Shown piece by piece: positions 18,358-26,833 of a stretch of DNA of 64,000 nt (position 1 is its first letter; the number at the start of each line of letters is the position of its first letter). This stretch comes from Kiloniellaceae bacterium (lineage in GTDB: Bacteria > Pseudomonadota > Alphaproteobacteria > Kiloniellales > Kiloniellaceae): positions 1-64,000 of the forward strand of contig JAJFGK010000021.1 in NCBI GenBank assembly GCA_021776195.1. The letters run 5' to 3'. The notes under the pieces were generated by a model, which worked only from the letters and a program-made list of their open reading frames with translations, was not told where the DNA came from and ran no database searches. The position numbers and the translations under genes are program-made.

Positions 18358-18391
18358 CCGGGGCCCGGCTAACCGCCGGGCCCCGGGCTTT
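18358..18391. terminator. Strong bidirectional hairpin terminator between metY and the epimerase gene
   Basis: A perfect 12-base GC-rich stem (CCGGGGCCCGGC paired with GCCGGGCCCCGG) with a five-base loop, followed by GCTTTC. It lies between convergent genes and overlaps the last codons of the epimerase gene. The T-tract is short, so it is an intrinsic terminator of moderate quality in both directions. Confidence 0.7.
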
Positions 18392-19307
18392 CGGCCTGTG
18401 CGCCATAGGCTCTGACCAGCGCCTCTCGCGTCGAGTAGACCGGCGTCCAGCCCAGTCCTTTGCGCAGTGGCGCCTCGTCCAGGCTCAAGGCCTCCAGCAG
18501 CGCAGCGCGGCTTCCGGCCAGGCCTGCCAACCGCAGGCCCAGATCCAGCAACGCCGGCGGACAGGGGAACAGGCGGGCGGTCCGTCCCATCGCCGCCGCC
18601 AGCAAACAGGCAAACTCGGGGGCCGACAGGGGCGTGCCATCGCTCAAGGCGTAAACACCGCCCGCAGCCCGGGAATGTTGCAGCAAGAGCGCCGTGGCAT
18701 CCGCGAGGTTCTCCACCGACAACACCGCCCGACGCTTGTCCAAAGAGGCGAGCGGCAGGGGCAGGCCCCGCGCAAGAGCGCGTTCCAACCGTGCCACGTT
18801 GCCGGGCGCGCCGGCGCCATAGACCAGCGGCGGCCGCAGAACAACCAGATCGAACCCAAGCTCTTCGGCCAAGTCGCGCAGGGCTCTTTCCGCCATCAGT
18901 TTGCTGGCCTGATAAGCCGAAGCGCGATCGGTCCCCTTTGCTTCCGCGATAGCAGCACCGGCGGAGCTCATGAAGCAAAACCGTTTGACCCCGGCCGCCG
19001 CCGCCTGCCGCGCCAGGGTCAGGGTGGCCGTCACGTTCAACCGTTCCATGGCCGCCCGCTCCGCCGCGCCGGCCCCGCCGCGCCGATGAACCAGCGCGGC
19101 ACAGTGCACAACGGCCTCGATCCCGCTCAGGGCAGGCCGCCAATCGACCTCGGCCGTGAGGTCCGGAACCTCATGGTACCGGACCCCTGGCAGGTTACGG
19201 GGCCGCCCGGCACGAAGGGCCCCGGAGACACCGTGCCCGCGGGCTTGCAGCTCGCGACAGAAGTGCCGGCCGACAAAGCCATTGGCACCGGTGATCAACA
19301 CCTCCAT
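18369..19307 (-). CDS. NAD(P)-dependent epimerase/dehydratase (extended SDR)
   Basis: 312 residues from ATG at 19307, overlapping the upstream glycosyltransferase stop as TGATG. Rossmann motif TGANGFVGRHF at residues 6-16, active-site SSAGAAIAEA and YQASKLMAE (YxxxK). Most like nucleoside-diphosphate-sugar 4-epimerases/reductases in polysaccharide clusters; substrate unknown. Last gene of a three-gene operon with two glycosyltransferases. Confidence 0.85.
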   Translation of the reverse strand: MEVLITGANGFVGRHFCRELQARGHGVSGALRAGRPRNLPGVRYHEVPDLTAEVDWRPALSGIEAVVHCAALVHRRGGAGAAERAAMERLNVTATLTLARQAAAAGVKRFCFMSSAGAAIAEAKGTDRASAYQASKLMAERALRDLAEELGFDLVVLRPPLVYGAGAPGNVARLERALARGLPLPLASLDKRRAVLSVENLADATALLLQHSRAAGGVYALSDGTPLSAPEFACLLAAAMGRTARLFPCPPALLDLGLRLAGLAGSRAALLEALSLDEAPLRKGLGWTPVYSTREALVRAYGAQAESPGPGG

Positions 19308-20584
19308 CAACCGGCAGCCCTTCGATCCACATCTCCTCCACCCGCCGAGGGCGTCAAGAGGCCGCGGTAGAGGGCCACCAGTTTGTCGGCCTCGCGCTCC
19401 CAAGACACCACCTCGCGCGCCCTGAGACAGGCCTCGCGGTGTCGAACCAGTCTCTCGGGATCTCGAAGCAGGGAGTCCAGCGCGACGGCCAGGCTGGCCG
19501 CGTCGCTTCCGGGCCAGACGACGCCGAGATCGTGCTGTTCGACCAGGCGACGCAGTTCCGGCAGATCGGACACCACCACCGGTACGCCCACGCCCAGGTA
19601 CTCGAACAATTTGCTCGGCGTGCAGAGTTCGGTGTTCAGGCAATCGGCCCTGTAAGGAACCACACCCAGGCTGGCCGACGCGGTATAGGGCAATAGGTCC
19701 CTCTGCGGGACCGCATCGAGGAAATGAACTCTCTCGCCGACCTTTGCCGGGTCCACGGCGGCCATCAGCGTCCGGCGATACTCGCCGTCACCGAGGAATA
19801 CCAAATGGACATCCGGCAAGGTGAGGCCGGCATGAGCCTCGATGACGATCTCGAGGCCCCGGTCCGGAATCATCGTGCCCTGAAAGAGGATAATACGGGT
19901 GTCCTCGGGCAGGCCGAGAACCTTTTGCAGCCTTCCCCGGGGCGCCGCGCGGGATCCAGCCACAGGCACCGCATTGTAGATCACGGTCGGTATCGGGACG
20001 CCGTAGCGATCTGCGAGCTCCGAGGCGATACCGGGATTGACCGTGACCACCGCATCGCATCGGCCGATCAGCCTTCCCTCGATCCTTTGCCAGAGATCCC
20101 GTTCGGCCGGCCGAAAGCCCTGTTCGCTCCACAGTTCATGGCTGTCGTAGACCAGTTTGCCGCCATGACGCGCCGCCGCTTGGGCCGCCACGGCGAGCAA
20201 CGGCAAGTCATGGGCGGTGTAGATATCGGCCTCCTCGCGCTCGATCGCCGCGCGAAAGTAACGCAGATAGAGCGCCTCCGGATCGAAGAAGTGCCGCCAG
20301 ATGATGGCGCGCAGCCAGTTGATGTCACCGCCCCAGCGCTTGCTCTGATCGCGCAGCCACCGATAGAAACTCCAGAGACCTTTCAGCGACCCGGTCTCGC
20401 CGGAGGCCTGGCCGATCCGCTCCACATAGGGAGGATCGTCCGAGGAATCGGCACAATGGGCGGCCACCACTCGTAGGTCGAATCCCGCGGCGATGAGACT
20501 CTCGGCCTCCTGCAGGATGCGCCGGGTGATCTTCTGGTCGATCGTAAACATGCAGATACGCGGCGGCGCGCCGGCCCGGTTCAT
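19307..20584 (-). CDS. Glycosyltransferase, GT4-like
   Basis: 425 residues from ATG at 20584, overlapping the preceding stop as ATGA. N-terminal half with YDSHELWSEQGF, C-terminal nucleotide-sugar domain with FQGTMIPDRGLEIVIEA, LVFLGDGEY and PSKLFEYLGVGVPVVVSDLPEL, the E-x7-E-like region of GT-B retaining enzymes. Likely acts at the cytoplasmic membrane on a lipid-linked glycan. A longer upstream start would add only arginine-rich sequence. Confidence 0.85.
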   Translation of the reverse strand: MNRAGAPPRICMFTIDQKITRRILQEAESLIAAGFDLRVVAAHCADSSDDPPYVERIGQASGETGSLKGLWSFYRWLRDQSKRWGGDINWLRAIIWRHFFDPEALYLRYFRAAIEREEADIYTAHDLPLLAVAAQAAARHGGKLVYDSHELWSEQGFRPAERDLWQRIEGRLIGRCDAVVTVNPGIASELADRYGVPIPTVIYNAVPVAGSRAAPRGRLQKVLGLPEDTRIILFQGTMIPDRGLEIVIEAHAGLTLPDVHLVFLGDGEYRRTLMAAVDPAKVGERVHFLDAVPQRDLLPYTASASLGVVPYRADCLNTELCTPSKLFEYLGVGVPVVVSDLPELRRLVEQHDLGVVWPGSDAASLAVALDSLLRDPERLVRHREACLRAREVVSWEREADKLVALYRGLLTPSAGGGDVDRRAAG

Positions 20585-21855
20585 TGCTTCGACACCCTGC
20601 TCATAAGCTGGATCAGGGCCGCGTTGCGCGCGGCGATACCGAAGTGCGCCTCGGCGTAGCTGCGGCCTCTGCCGCCTGCCTCGCGCAGACGGGCCAGGTC
20701 GGACAGCGCCTCGACAATCTTCTCCGCCAGATCGGCGGCGTCGCCGGCCTGGTAATGCCAGCCGGCCCCGGCCTCCTCGACGATTCGCTGGGCTTGCCCG
20801 TTCAGGCAATGCAGGACCGGACGACCGGCAGCCATGGCATCGAATAGTTTGGTCGGCAGGGCCTCCTTGAACACCGCCACGTCCTTGACCGACACGATAC
20901 AGAGATCAGCCGCATTGATCATCGCGTTGATCTCGGCGCGGGGCACCGGCGCCTTGACCTCAATGTTGTCGAGGCCGGCGGCCTGAATACGCTCGACTGT
21001 GGCCGAGCGCATGATGCCGTCCCCGACCAAAACCAAATGACAGTCCGCGTTGCGTTGGCCGAGCAACCGGGCGGCCTCGACCAAGGTCTCCATATCATGG
21101 GCCAGTCCCAAAGTTCCAACATAAAGGGCGAGCGGCCGGCCGTTCCAGTCCTGCGCCGCGCGTACCGCCCGGCCGGCCGCCGGGTCCGGATACAGGAGGT
21201 CGAGATCGACGCCGCAGCGCGCCTCGACCACCTTGTCTGGGGCGCCGCCCTGGGCCACCACATGACGCTTGATCGCGCCCGTCAAGGCCACAATGCCCCT
21301 GGATTTGCGATAGAGCAGGCGCTCCAGCCAGCGGGTCAGACGAAGCAGTGGCCCTCGATCGCCGGCCAGAGACCAGATACCGGGTCCGCGTCTTTGCCGC
21401 TCCAGGGTCGCGATCTGGCCGATAGAATCCGACCAAACATCGCGAATTTCGAGCAGGAGCGGAGAACCACGCAGGCGTCCGATCATGAGCGCGACTGCCG
21501 AACTGTAAATCGGCGGAGATGAGGCGAAGATCAACGATGGCCGCGCCACGGCCAGGAGTGCCGCCGCGCCGGTCAGTGTAAAGGCCAGATAACCCATCAT
21601 GCGCCACACTTTGCCTCCACGCGGGTTTGCGAGACTGAGACATCGGACCACCGGAACACCCGCCACCACGCCCCGCTGCCAAACTTGCCACCATTGCCTG
21701 TCCTGTGCCGGCCGGCGGGTCATATAGCCCGCCTCTCCGGTCACCACCGTGACCTTATGGCCACTGGCCAGAAGGGCGCGGGCCAGATCGCGCATCAGCG
21801 AATCCCCAGGCTGCCCGGCGTCGCTGAAGAACTGATAGAGAATGACAACGTGCAT
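20581..21855 (-). CDS. Glycosyltransferase, GT4 family (WbuB/WcaI-like)
   Basis: 424 residues from ATG at 21855. It opens with MHVVILYQFFSDAGQPGDS, and the long N-terminal domain has a hydrophobic stretch near residues 95-115 (YLAFTLTGAAALLAVARP) like membrane-associated WbuB/WcaI enzymes. The C-terminal domain has LYVGTLGLAHDMETLVEAA, LVLVGDG and PTKLFDAMAAGRPVLHC. First gene of the leftward operon; the promoter must lie in the 193-base region shared with the divergent regulator at 22049. Confidence 0.85.
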   Translation of the reverse strand: MHVVILYQFFSDAGQPGDSLMRDLARALLASGHKVTVVTGEAGYMTRRPAQDRQWWQVWQRGVVAGVPVVRCLSLANPRGGKVWRMMGYLAFTLTGAAALLAVARPSLIFASSPPIYSSAVALMIGRLRGSPLLLEIRDVWSDSIGQIATLERQRRGPGIWSLAGDRGPLLRLTRWLERLLYRKSRGIVALTGAIKRHVVAQGGAPDKVVEARCGVDLDLLYPDPAAGRAVRAAQDWNGRPLALYVGTLGLAHDMETLVEAARLLGQRNADCHLVLVGDGIMRSATVERIQAAGLDNIEVKAPVPRAEINAMINAADLCIVSVKDVAVFKEALPTKLFDAMAAGRPVLHCLNGQAQRIVEEAGAGWHYQAGDAADLAEKIVEALSDLARLREAGGRGRSYAEAHFGIAARNAALIQLMSRVSKQ

Positions 21856-21977
21856 GAACCGAATCGACCGCCCTGCGACATGTGACAGGGGCACTACTCC
21901 AATCCAGGCAAAGGCGTCAAATCGCAGTTTCCTTCGCGCCGCCGCGCCTCGGGTCCGCGCGGCCGGCGGGCTGGGGC

Positions 21978-22007
21978 TTGACAGGCGTTCATTTGTTGAA
22001 CATGACT
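21978..22007 (+). promoter_or_regulatory. Promoter with palindromic operator upstream of the polysaccharide regulator
   Basis: TTGACA at 21978-21983 is followed by the palindrome GTTCA-N5-TGAAC (21987-22001), ending TTGAACATG at 22004; the -10 hexamer is poor (ATGACT with an 18-base spacer). The same 18-base element, with two differences, lies in the promoter at 23207-23236. Probably an autoregulatory operator. Confidence 0.55.
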
Positions 22008-22048
22008 GCCGACATTGGAGCCGAATCCTGTTGCAGGACTGATCTCGA

Positions 22049-22651
22049 ATGGCTGAGGAACAGATAACGCGGCAGATTCTGACGGCGGTGGAAGCCGACG
22101 CCGGCGTTTCCCAACGGATCCTCGCCGAGGAAGTCGGCATCGCGCTGGGGTCGGTGAACTGGCATCTCAAACGCTGCCTGAACAAAGGCTTCATCAAGCT
22201 TCAGCAGGTCCCTGCCAAGCGCTATCTCTATTATTTGACTCCCAAGGGATTCGAGGAGAAGGCGCGCCTCACTGGCCTTTACCTGCAAACATCCTTGAGC
22301 ATCTTCCGACAGGGCCGCGACCAGTACGCCCGTCTGCTGCAAACCTGCGCGGCGCGCGGCTGGCTGAACGTGGTGCTGCTCGGGGACAGCGAATTGTCCG
22401 AGCTGGCCATCCTCGCGTCCCTCGATTCCCCGGTTATGGTGCACGCGGTTGTCGACCCTGCCAGCCCGCGCAAGGTCTACGCCCGCATACCCGTGGTGGC
22501 GTCTCTCGCGGAGGCCGCCGCCCTCACGCCGGCGAGAAGCCTCGATGCCTATCTGATGACATTGCTCGGTTCCGACCAAGGCCGGGTCGAGGCCCTCGAT
22601 GGCCTTGACAGGAAGCGACTCTTGGTTCCGAGCCTGCTCCGTCGGCGCTGA
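22049..22651 (+). CDS. Winged-helix (MarR-like, EPS-associated) transcriptional regulator with a C-terminal Rossmann-like domain
   Basis: 200 residues. Residues 1-80 form a winged helix (ITRQILTAVEADAGVSQRILAEEVGIALGSVNWHLKRCLNKGF, wing YLYYLTPKGFEEKAR), like MarR-type regulators found at exopolysaccharide loci. Residues about 105-200 (WLNVVLLGDSELSELAILAS, MVHAVVDP, IPVVASLAEA) alternate strands and helices like a CoA- or nucleotide-binding Rossmann fold. It may sense a nucleotide sugar or similar ligand; this is inference. It precedes the NusG-like gene by 33 bases. Its likely operators lie at 21987 and 23211. Confidence 0.75.
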   Translation: MAEEQITRQILTAVEADAGVSQRILAEEVGIALGSVNWHLKRCLNKGFIKLQQVPAKRYLYYLTPKGFEEKARLTGLYLQTSLSIFRQGRDQYARLLQTCAARGWLNVVLLGDSELSELAILASLDSPVMVHAVVDPASPRKVYARIPVVASLAEAAALTPARSLDAYLMTLLGSDQGRVEALDGLDRKRLLVPSLLRRR

Positions 22652-22684
22652 GCGCGGCGGAAACCGACTGGGAGACGATGATAA

Positions 22685-23182
22685 ATGGTTTGGGTTGTCG
22701 TCAACACGCATTCCAACAAGGAACGCTTCGCCGATGAAAACCTGAAGCGCCAGGGCTTTCGGACCTACTGTCCCATGCTGCGGAAGGTTCGGCGCCATGC
22801 GCGGCGTGCGGAAGAGGTCACCCGTCCGCTTTTTCCGGGCTATCTTTTTCTCAAGCTGGACCCCAAGCAGGAACGCTGGCGCGCCATTCAATCGACCTTT
22901 GGGGTTCGCTCACTGGTGACGTTCGGCTCCCGGCTCGGAACCATCCCGCAAAGCTTCATCGAAAGCCTGTTGACCTGCGAGGAAAGTGGCTTCGTTCGGG
23001 ACCGCGAGGCCCCAGAGGCTTTCGCGGCCGGCGATCAGGTCCGCATCAACGGCGGGGCCTTTGATGAGGTCGTCGCAACGGTTTTGCTCGCCGATGCCAA
23101 GGACCGCCTGGTGGTGTTGTTCGATTTCATGCGGCGGCGGGTGCGCATTACCCTGTCACCCGATCAGGTCGCGCGCGCCTAG
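22685..23182 (+). CDS. NusG/RfaH-like transcription antiterminator
   Basis: 165 residues. NGN domain (VWVVVNTHSNKERFADENLKRQGF, with RPLFPGYLFLKLD at the beta-hairpin position) and a C-terminal KOW-like domain (FAAGDQVRINGGAFDEVVATVLLAD). A housekeeping NusG usually sits beside rplK, so this is a specialised paralog like RfaH or LoaP-type factors that help RNA polymerase through long polysaccharide operons. It lies directly before the large operon, whose leader contains an ops-like element at 23272-23282. Confidence 0.9.
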   Translation: MVWVVVNTHSNKERFADENLKRQGFRTYCPMLRKVRRHARRAEEVTRPLFPGYLFLKLDPKQERWRAIQSTFGVRSLVTFGSRLGTIPQSFIESLLTCEESGFVRDREAPEAFAAGDQVRINGGAFDEVVATVLLADAKDRLVVLFDFMRRRVRITLSPDQVARA

Positions 23183-23206
23183 GCATCGAAGCGCTGAAAC
23201 GGCGCC

Positions 23207-23236
23207 TTGATGTTCAATTATTGAACATGCTATAAA
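23207..23236 (+). promoter_or_regulatory. Main promoter of the polysaccharide operon with overlapping palindromic operator
   Basis: TTGATG (23207-23212) and TATAAA (23231-23236) are spaced 18 bases apart, predicting a transcript start near 23243 and a leader of about 155 bases. The spacer is filled by TGTTCAATTATTGAACA (23211-23227), a perfect palindrome with a three-base centre that matches the element before the regulator gene. A protein bound there would block RNA polymerase. Confidence 0.65.
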
Positions 23237-23271
23237 GCGCGCCTCCTGGCTGGATGCATTTCACCCGGCCT

Positions 23272-23282
23272 GCGGTAGCGTG
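23272..23282 (+). promoter_or_regulatory. ops-like element in the operon leader
   Basis: GCGGTAGCGTG, identical to 11 of the 12 bases of the enterobacterial ops consensus GGCGGTAGCGTG that recruits RfaH to paused RNA polymerase. It lies about 30 bases after the predicted transcript start and 117 bases before the first gene, just downstream of a NusG/RfaH-like gene. The GCGGTAGC core occurs elsewhere in this GC-rich window by chance, so position is what makes it notable. Confidence 0.5.
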
Positions 23283-23398
23283 GACAAAGCTTGGGATCGT
23301 CCCTGCGCCGCCCCTTTCGACTCCCTCCACAATCGATCTGCGCGACAGCAGCGTCCCGACGCCCGCGTGCCCGCATACACTTCAGGGAAAGGCCCGCC

Positions 23399-24553
23399 AT
23401 GACCGGAGCGACTACTTCGATCCCCTTTATCGACTTGATGGCACAACAATCGCGGATCCGCGAGGCGGTCGATATCGCCATTGCCCGGGTGCTGGATCAT
23501 GGAAAGTACATCATGGGCCCCGAGGTCCTGGAGTTGGAGCAACAGCTCGCCTCCTTCTGCGACGTCGCGGAGGTGGTGAGCTGCTCGTCGGGCACCGATG
23601 CCCTGTGGCTACCGCTACTCGCCTGGGAGATCGGACCGGGCGACGCGGTTTTCCTCCCCTCCTTCACATTCACCGCGACAGCGGAAGCGGTGGCCCTTTG
23701 CGGCGCAACTTGCGTTTTCGTCGATGTCGATCCCGTCACCTTCAACATGTCGCCCCAGAGCCTGGCGCGGGCCATCGATCGCGTTGAAGCGGACGGCGAC
23801 CTGACGCCGCGGGCCGTCATACCGGTCGACCTCTTCGGCATTCCCGCGCCTTACGGCGAGATCGAAGCGCTGGCCGCGCCCAGAGGCATCAAGGTCCTCG
23901 CGGATGCGGCCCAGAGTTTTGGCGCCGAAAGCGGCAACAAGCGCGTCGGGGCCCTGGCGGAAGTCACCGGGACCAGTTTCTTTCCCGCCAAACCGCTGGG
24001 CTGCTATGGCGATGGCGGCGCGATCTTCACGAACGATCCCGACTTCGCCGAAGTCCTGCGCTCGATCCGCGTTCACGGGCGCGGCAGCGCCGGCAAGTAC
24101 GACAATGTCCGTATCGGCACCAATGCCCGCCTCGACACCATTCAGGCCGCGGTACTCCTCGAAAAACTGGCCATCTTTCCCGGCGAGCTCGCGGCCCGGC
24201 AGAAGGTCGCCGAGCGTTATGACGCCGCGCTGCGCGACTGTGTCACGACCCCGGCAGTCCCGCGAGACCAACGGTCAGCCTGGGCGCAGTACACGCTGCT
24301 CGCCAATCGGCGCGACGACCTCGCCGCCGCCCTGAAAAACCAAGGCATCCCGACCCAGGTCTACTACCCCAAGCCGCTGCACCAACAAGGCCCCTATCTC
24401 GACTGCCCGGCGGATCCGGATGGGCTGCCGGTGACCGAGGATCTGGCTGGACGCGTTCTCAGCCTGCCCATGCACCCCTATCTGGAGCCTGGCACGCAAG
24501 ACCGGATCATCGCCGCCGTCTTGGCGGCGACCGAGGCGGAGGCCGGGTCATGA
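23399..24553 (+). CDS. DegT/DnrJ/EryC1/StrS-family sugar aminotransferase (WbpE-like)
   Basis: 384 residues from ATG at 23399, with AGGGAAAGG upstream. PLP enzyme; the lysine is in TSFFPAKPLGCYGDGGAIFT near residue 198, a sequence close to the WbpE/WlbC group that makes UDP-3-amino-GlcNAc-uronate. CSSGTDALWL and the PIDLF-type strand (VIPVDLFGIPAPY) are typical. Acts in the cytoplasm on nucleotide-linked 3- or 4-keto sugars. Paired in pathway logic with the WbpB-like and WbpD-like genes at 45.5-47.2 kb. First gene of the large rightward operon; overlaps the next by ATGA. Confidence 0.85.
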   Translation: MTGATTSIPFIDLMAQQSRIREAVDIAIARVLDHGKYIMGPEVLELEQQLASFCDVAEVVSCSSGTDALWLPLLAWEIGPGDAVFLPSFTFTATAEAVALCGATCVFVDVDPVTFNMSPQSLARAIDRVEADGDLTPRAVIPVDLFGIPAPYGEIEALAAPRGIKVLADAAQSFGAESGNKRVGALAEVTGTSFFPAKPLGCYGDGGAIFTNDPDFAEVLRSIRVHGRGSAGKYDNVRIGTNARLDTIQAAVLLEKLAIFPGELAARQKVAERYDAALRDCVTTPAVPRDQRSAWAQYTLLANRRDDLAAALKNQGIPTQVYYPKPLHQQGPYLDCPADPDGLPVTEDLAGRVLSLPMHPYLEPGTQDRIIAAVLAATEAEAGS

Positions 24554-25629
24554 ACAGCACCGAAAATGGCTTGGCCGCCTTCTTCGGCGGTAAGCGGGTT
24601 GTCGTAACCGGGGCCGGCGGCAGCATTGGCGGCGCCCTGGTCGAATGGCTGTCGACGGCAGGCGCCGAGGAGGTTCGCGCCCTCGACAATCACGAAGGGC
24701 ACCTCGCCGATCTGGATGAGCGGTACCGCAACAACTCGCGGGTGATGGTCTTTTTCAGCGACATTCGCAGCAGCGAGGAAATCAACCTGCTGTTTCGGGG
24801 AATGGACTACGTGTTTCACTGTGCGGCTCTGAAGCATGTCCCGCTTTGCGAACGCAGTCCATTTGAGACGACCCAGACCAATATCGACGGTGTCCAGAAC
24901 GTCATACGGGCCGCCATGGAACGTCGTGTCGACCGGGTGCTCTTCACCAGTTCGGACAAGGCGGTCAATCCGACAAATGTCATGGGCACGTCGAAGCTCA
25001 TGGGGGAACGTTTGATCACGGCGGCCAACGCGCTGACCGACCATCTGAGCGAGACGCTTTTCACCTGTACCCGTTTCGGCAACGTCGCCGGCTCCCAGGG
25101 CTCGGTCATACCCCTGTTTTGCAAACAGATCGCGGCCGGCGGGCCCGTTACCATCACCAACCGGCAAATGTCGCGTTTTGTCATGACGCTGGACGAGGCG
25201 GTCCGGCTCGTTCTCGAAAGCATGACCGCCGCCTGCGGTGGCGAGGTATTCGTGACCAAGATGCCGGTTATCAACATCGCCACGCTGGCCGAGGTCATGA
25301 TCGAACAGATCGCGCCGCTCTTCGGTTACCGGCCCGCCGACATCGAGGTCGTCGAGATCGGCGAACGGCCCGGCGAAAAGCTCTATGAAGAACTGACCAC
25401 CCAGGAAGAGATCAGGCGCACGCTTGAAATGGAGAACATGTTCGTCGTCCTACCGGCCTTCCGAAACATCTACAACCGTATCAACTACGATTACAGCGAC
25501 CGTCCGACGAAGCCGGTCGACCGCATGTATCTCTCATCCGAGGAGCCGGCCCTGACCAAGCAGGAGGTCGGCGAGTTCCTCAACCGACCCAAGGTGCTGC
25601 CCGACGAAATCGCCGTCCGGCTCCAATAG
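24550..25629 (+). CDS. UDP-GlcNAc 4,6-dehydratase-type polysaccharide biosynthesis protein (CapE/WbjB-like)
   Basis: 359 residues. Rossmann motif GAGGSIGGALVE near residues 19-30 and the PF02719-type signature HCAALKHVPLCE. The active-site stretch SSDKAVNPTNVMGTSKLMGE has MGTSK where FlaA1/PseB enzymes have YGxTK, the pattern I associate with the CapE/WbjB branch that inverts C5 while dehydrating UDP-GlcNAc. No CapF-like partner is in the window, so the end product is unclear. Cytoplasmic. Confidence 0.8.
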   Translation: MNSTENGLAAFFGGKRVVVTGAGGSIGGALVEWLSTAGAEEVRALDNHEGHLADLDERYRNNSRVMVFFSDIRSSEEINLLFRGMDYVFHCAALKHVPLCERSPFETTQTNIDGVQNVIRAAMERRVDRVLFTSSDKAVNPTNVMGTSKLMGERLITAANALTDHLSETLFTCTRFGNVAGSQGSVIPLFCKQIAAGGPVTITNRQMSRFVMTLDEAVRLVLESMTAACGGEVFVTKMPVINIATLAEVMIEQIAPLFGYRPADIEVVEIGERPGEKLYEELTTQEEIRRTLEMENMFVVLPAFRNIYNRINYDYSDRPTKPVDRMYLSSEEPALTKQEVGEFLNRPKVLPDEIAVRLQ

Positions 25630-25657
25630 CCCAACAAAGCCAGGATCCGCGCCCGCC

Positions 25658-26833
25658 ATGACACGAGAAATCAAGATCCTCGAGAGCAGCGACCTCGTCC
25701 CCGAGGTCGGCATTGTTGTTGGCACTCGCCCTGGGATCGTGATGTTTGCGCCGATCATCCACGAACTCAACAGCCGGCAGATCCCCCACTTCGTGATCCA
25801 TACCGGGCAGCACTACTCGGCAAACATGGATGCCCAGTTCTTCGACGACCTGGACATCCCGGCCACGGACTATCGCCTGACAGGCGTGGCGGACCGCAAG
25901 ACCCACGGCGCACAGACCGCGGCCATGTTGGAGGGAATCGAGGAGATTCTCCTGGAGCGCCGGCCCCGCCTGCTTCTCGTCGGCGGCGATGCCAACACGA
26001 ACCTGGCCGGCGCGCTGGCGGCGCGCAAACTGCGAATCGCCGTGGGTCATGTCGAGGCAGGTGAACGCAGCTACGACTGGCGGATGCCCGAAGAGCACAA
26101 TCGGATCATGATCGACCACATTTCCGATCTCCTGTTCGTCACTGGGGAAAAGGGCCGGGAAAACCTACTTCGAGAGGGAATACGCGGCGAGATCCTGGTG
26201 GTCGGCAACCCTATCGTCGACGCCTCCTTCCGCCACCTCGCGCTGGCCCGCGAAAAGTCCACCATTCTCGACGAACTGGGGGTCGAGCCCGGCAACTATG
26301 CGGTGATGACGAGTCACCGGGAGGAAAACGTCGACGTCCGCGATAACCTTTACGGCGCCCTTTCCGGGGTTTCCCAAGCCGCCAAGAGCCTCGGGCTGAA
26401 CACGATCTTTCTCGCCCACCCCCGCACCCTCAAGCGGCTGGGCGAATTCGAACTGGCCGATTGGGCGCAGGCGCTACCGGGGCTCGAGCTTCGAGAAGCG
26501 GTCGGCTATCTCGATTTCCTGAATCTTCTCGGTCACGCCAAACTGGCCTTCACCGATTCCGGTGGAGTCCAGCAGGAGGCTTGTATTCACAAGGTACCCG
26601 GCGTGACCCTGCGCGAGAACACCGAGTGGATCGAGACCCTGGAAATTGGCGCCAACCGTCTGGCCGGCTGCGATCCGGCGCGCATCGTGGCAGGAGCCAA
26701 GGAAGCACTGGCCGCCCCAACGGACTGGGATGTGCCCTTCGGAGACGGCCGGACCGCCCGATACATTGCCGATCGCTGCGCCGCCCTGCTCGATGGTAAA
26801 GCACCGGGCCTCTCCGGCGGGGCCCCGGCGTGA
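25658..26833 (+). CDS. Non-hydrolysing UDP-GlcNAc 2-epimerase family (WecB/CapG/WbpI-like)
   Basis: 391 residues. GT-B-like fold with the family motifs VGTRPGIVMFAPII, HTGQHYSANM, GDANTNLAGALAA, GHVEAGERSYDWRMPEEHNR, TSHREENVD and TDSGGVQQEA. Epimerises C2 of a UDP-HexNAc derivative. A second paralog is at 42971; one may act on UDP-GlcNAc (or the 6-deoxy product of the neighbouring dehydratase, as CapG does) and the other on the diacetamido-uronate, as WbpI/WbmI do. Which is which cannot be told from sequence alone. Confidence 0.9.
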   Translation: MTREIKILESSDLVPEVGIVVGTRPGIVMFAPIIHELNSRQIPHFVIHTGQHYSANMDAQFFDDLDIPATDYRLTGVADRKTHGAQTAAMLEGIEEILLERRPRLLLVGGDANTNLAGALAARKLRIAVGHVEAGERSYDWRMPEEHNRIMIDHISDLLFVTGEKGRENLLREGIRGEILVVGNPIVDASFRHLALAREKSTILDELGVEPGNYAVMTSHREENVDVRDNLYGALSGVSQAAKSLGLNTIFLAHPRTLKRLGEFELADWAQALPGLELREAVGYLDFLNLLGHAKLAFTDSGGVQQEACIHKVPGVTLRENTEWIETLEIGANRLAGCDPARIVAGAKEALAAPTDWDVPFGDGRTARYIADRCAALLDGKAPGLSGGAPA

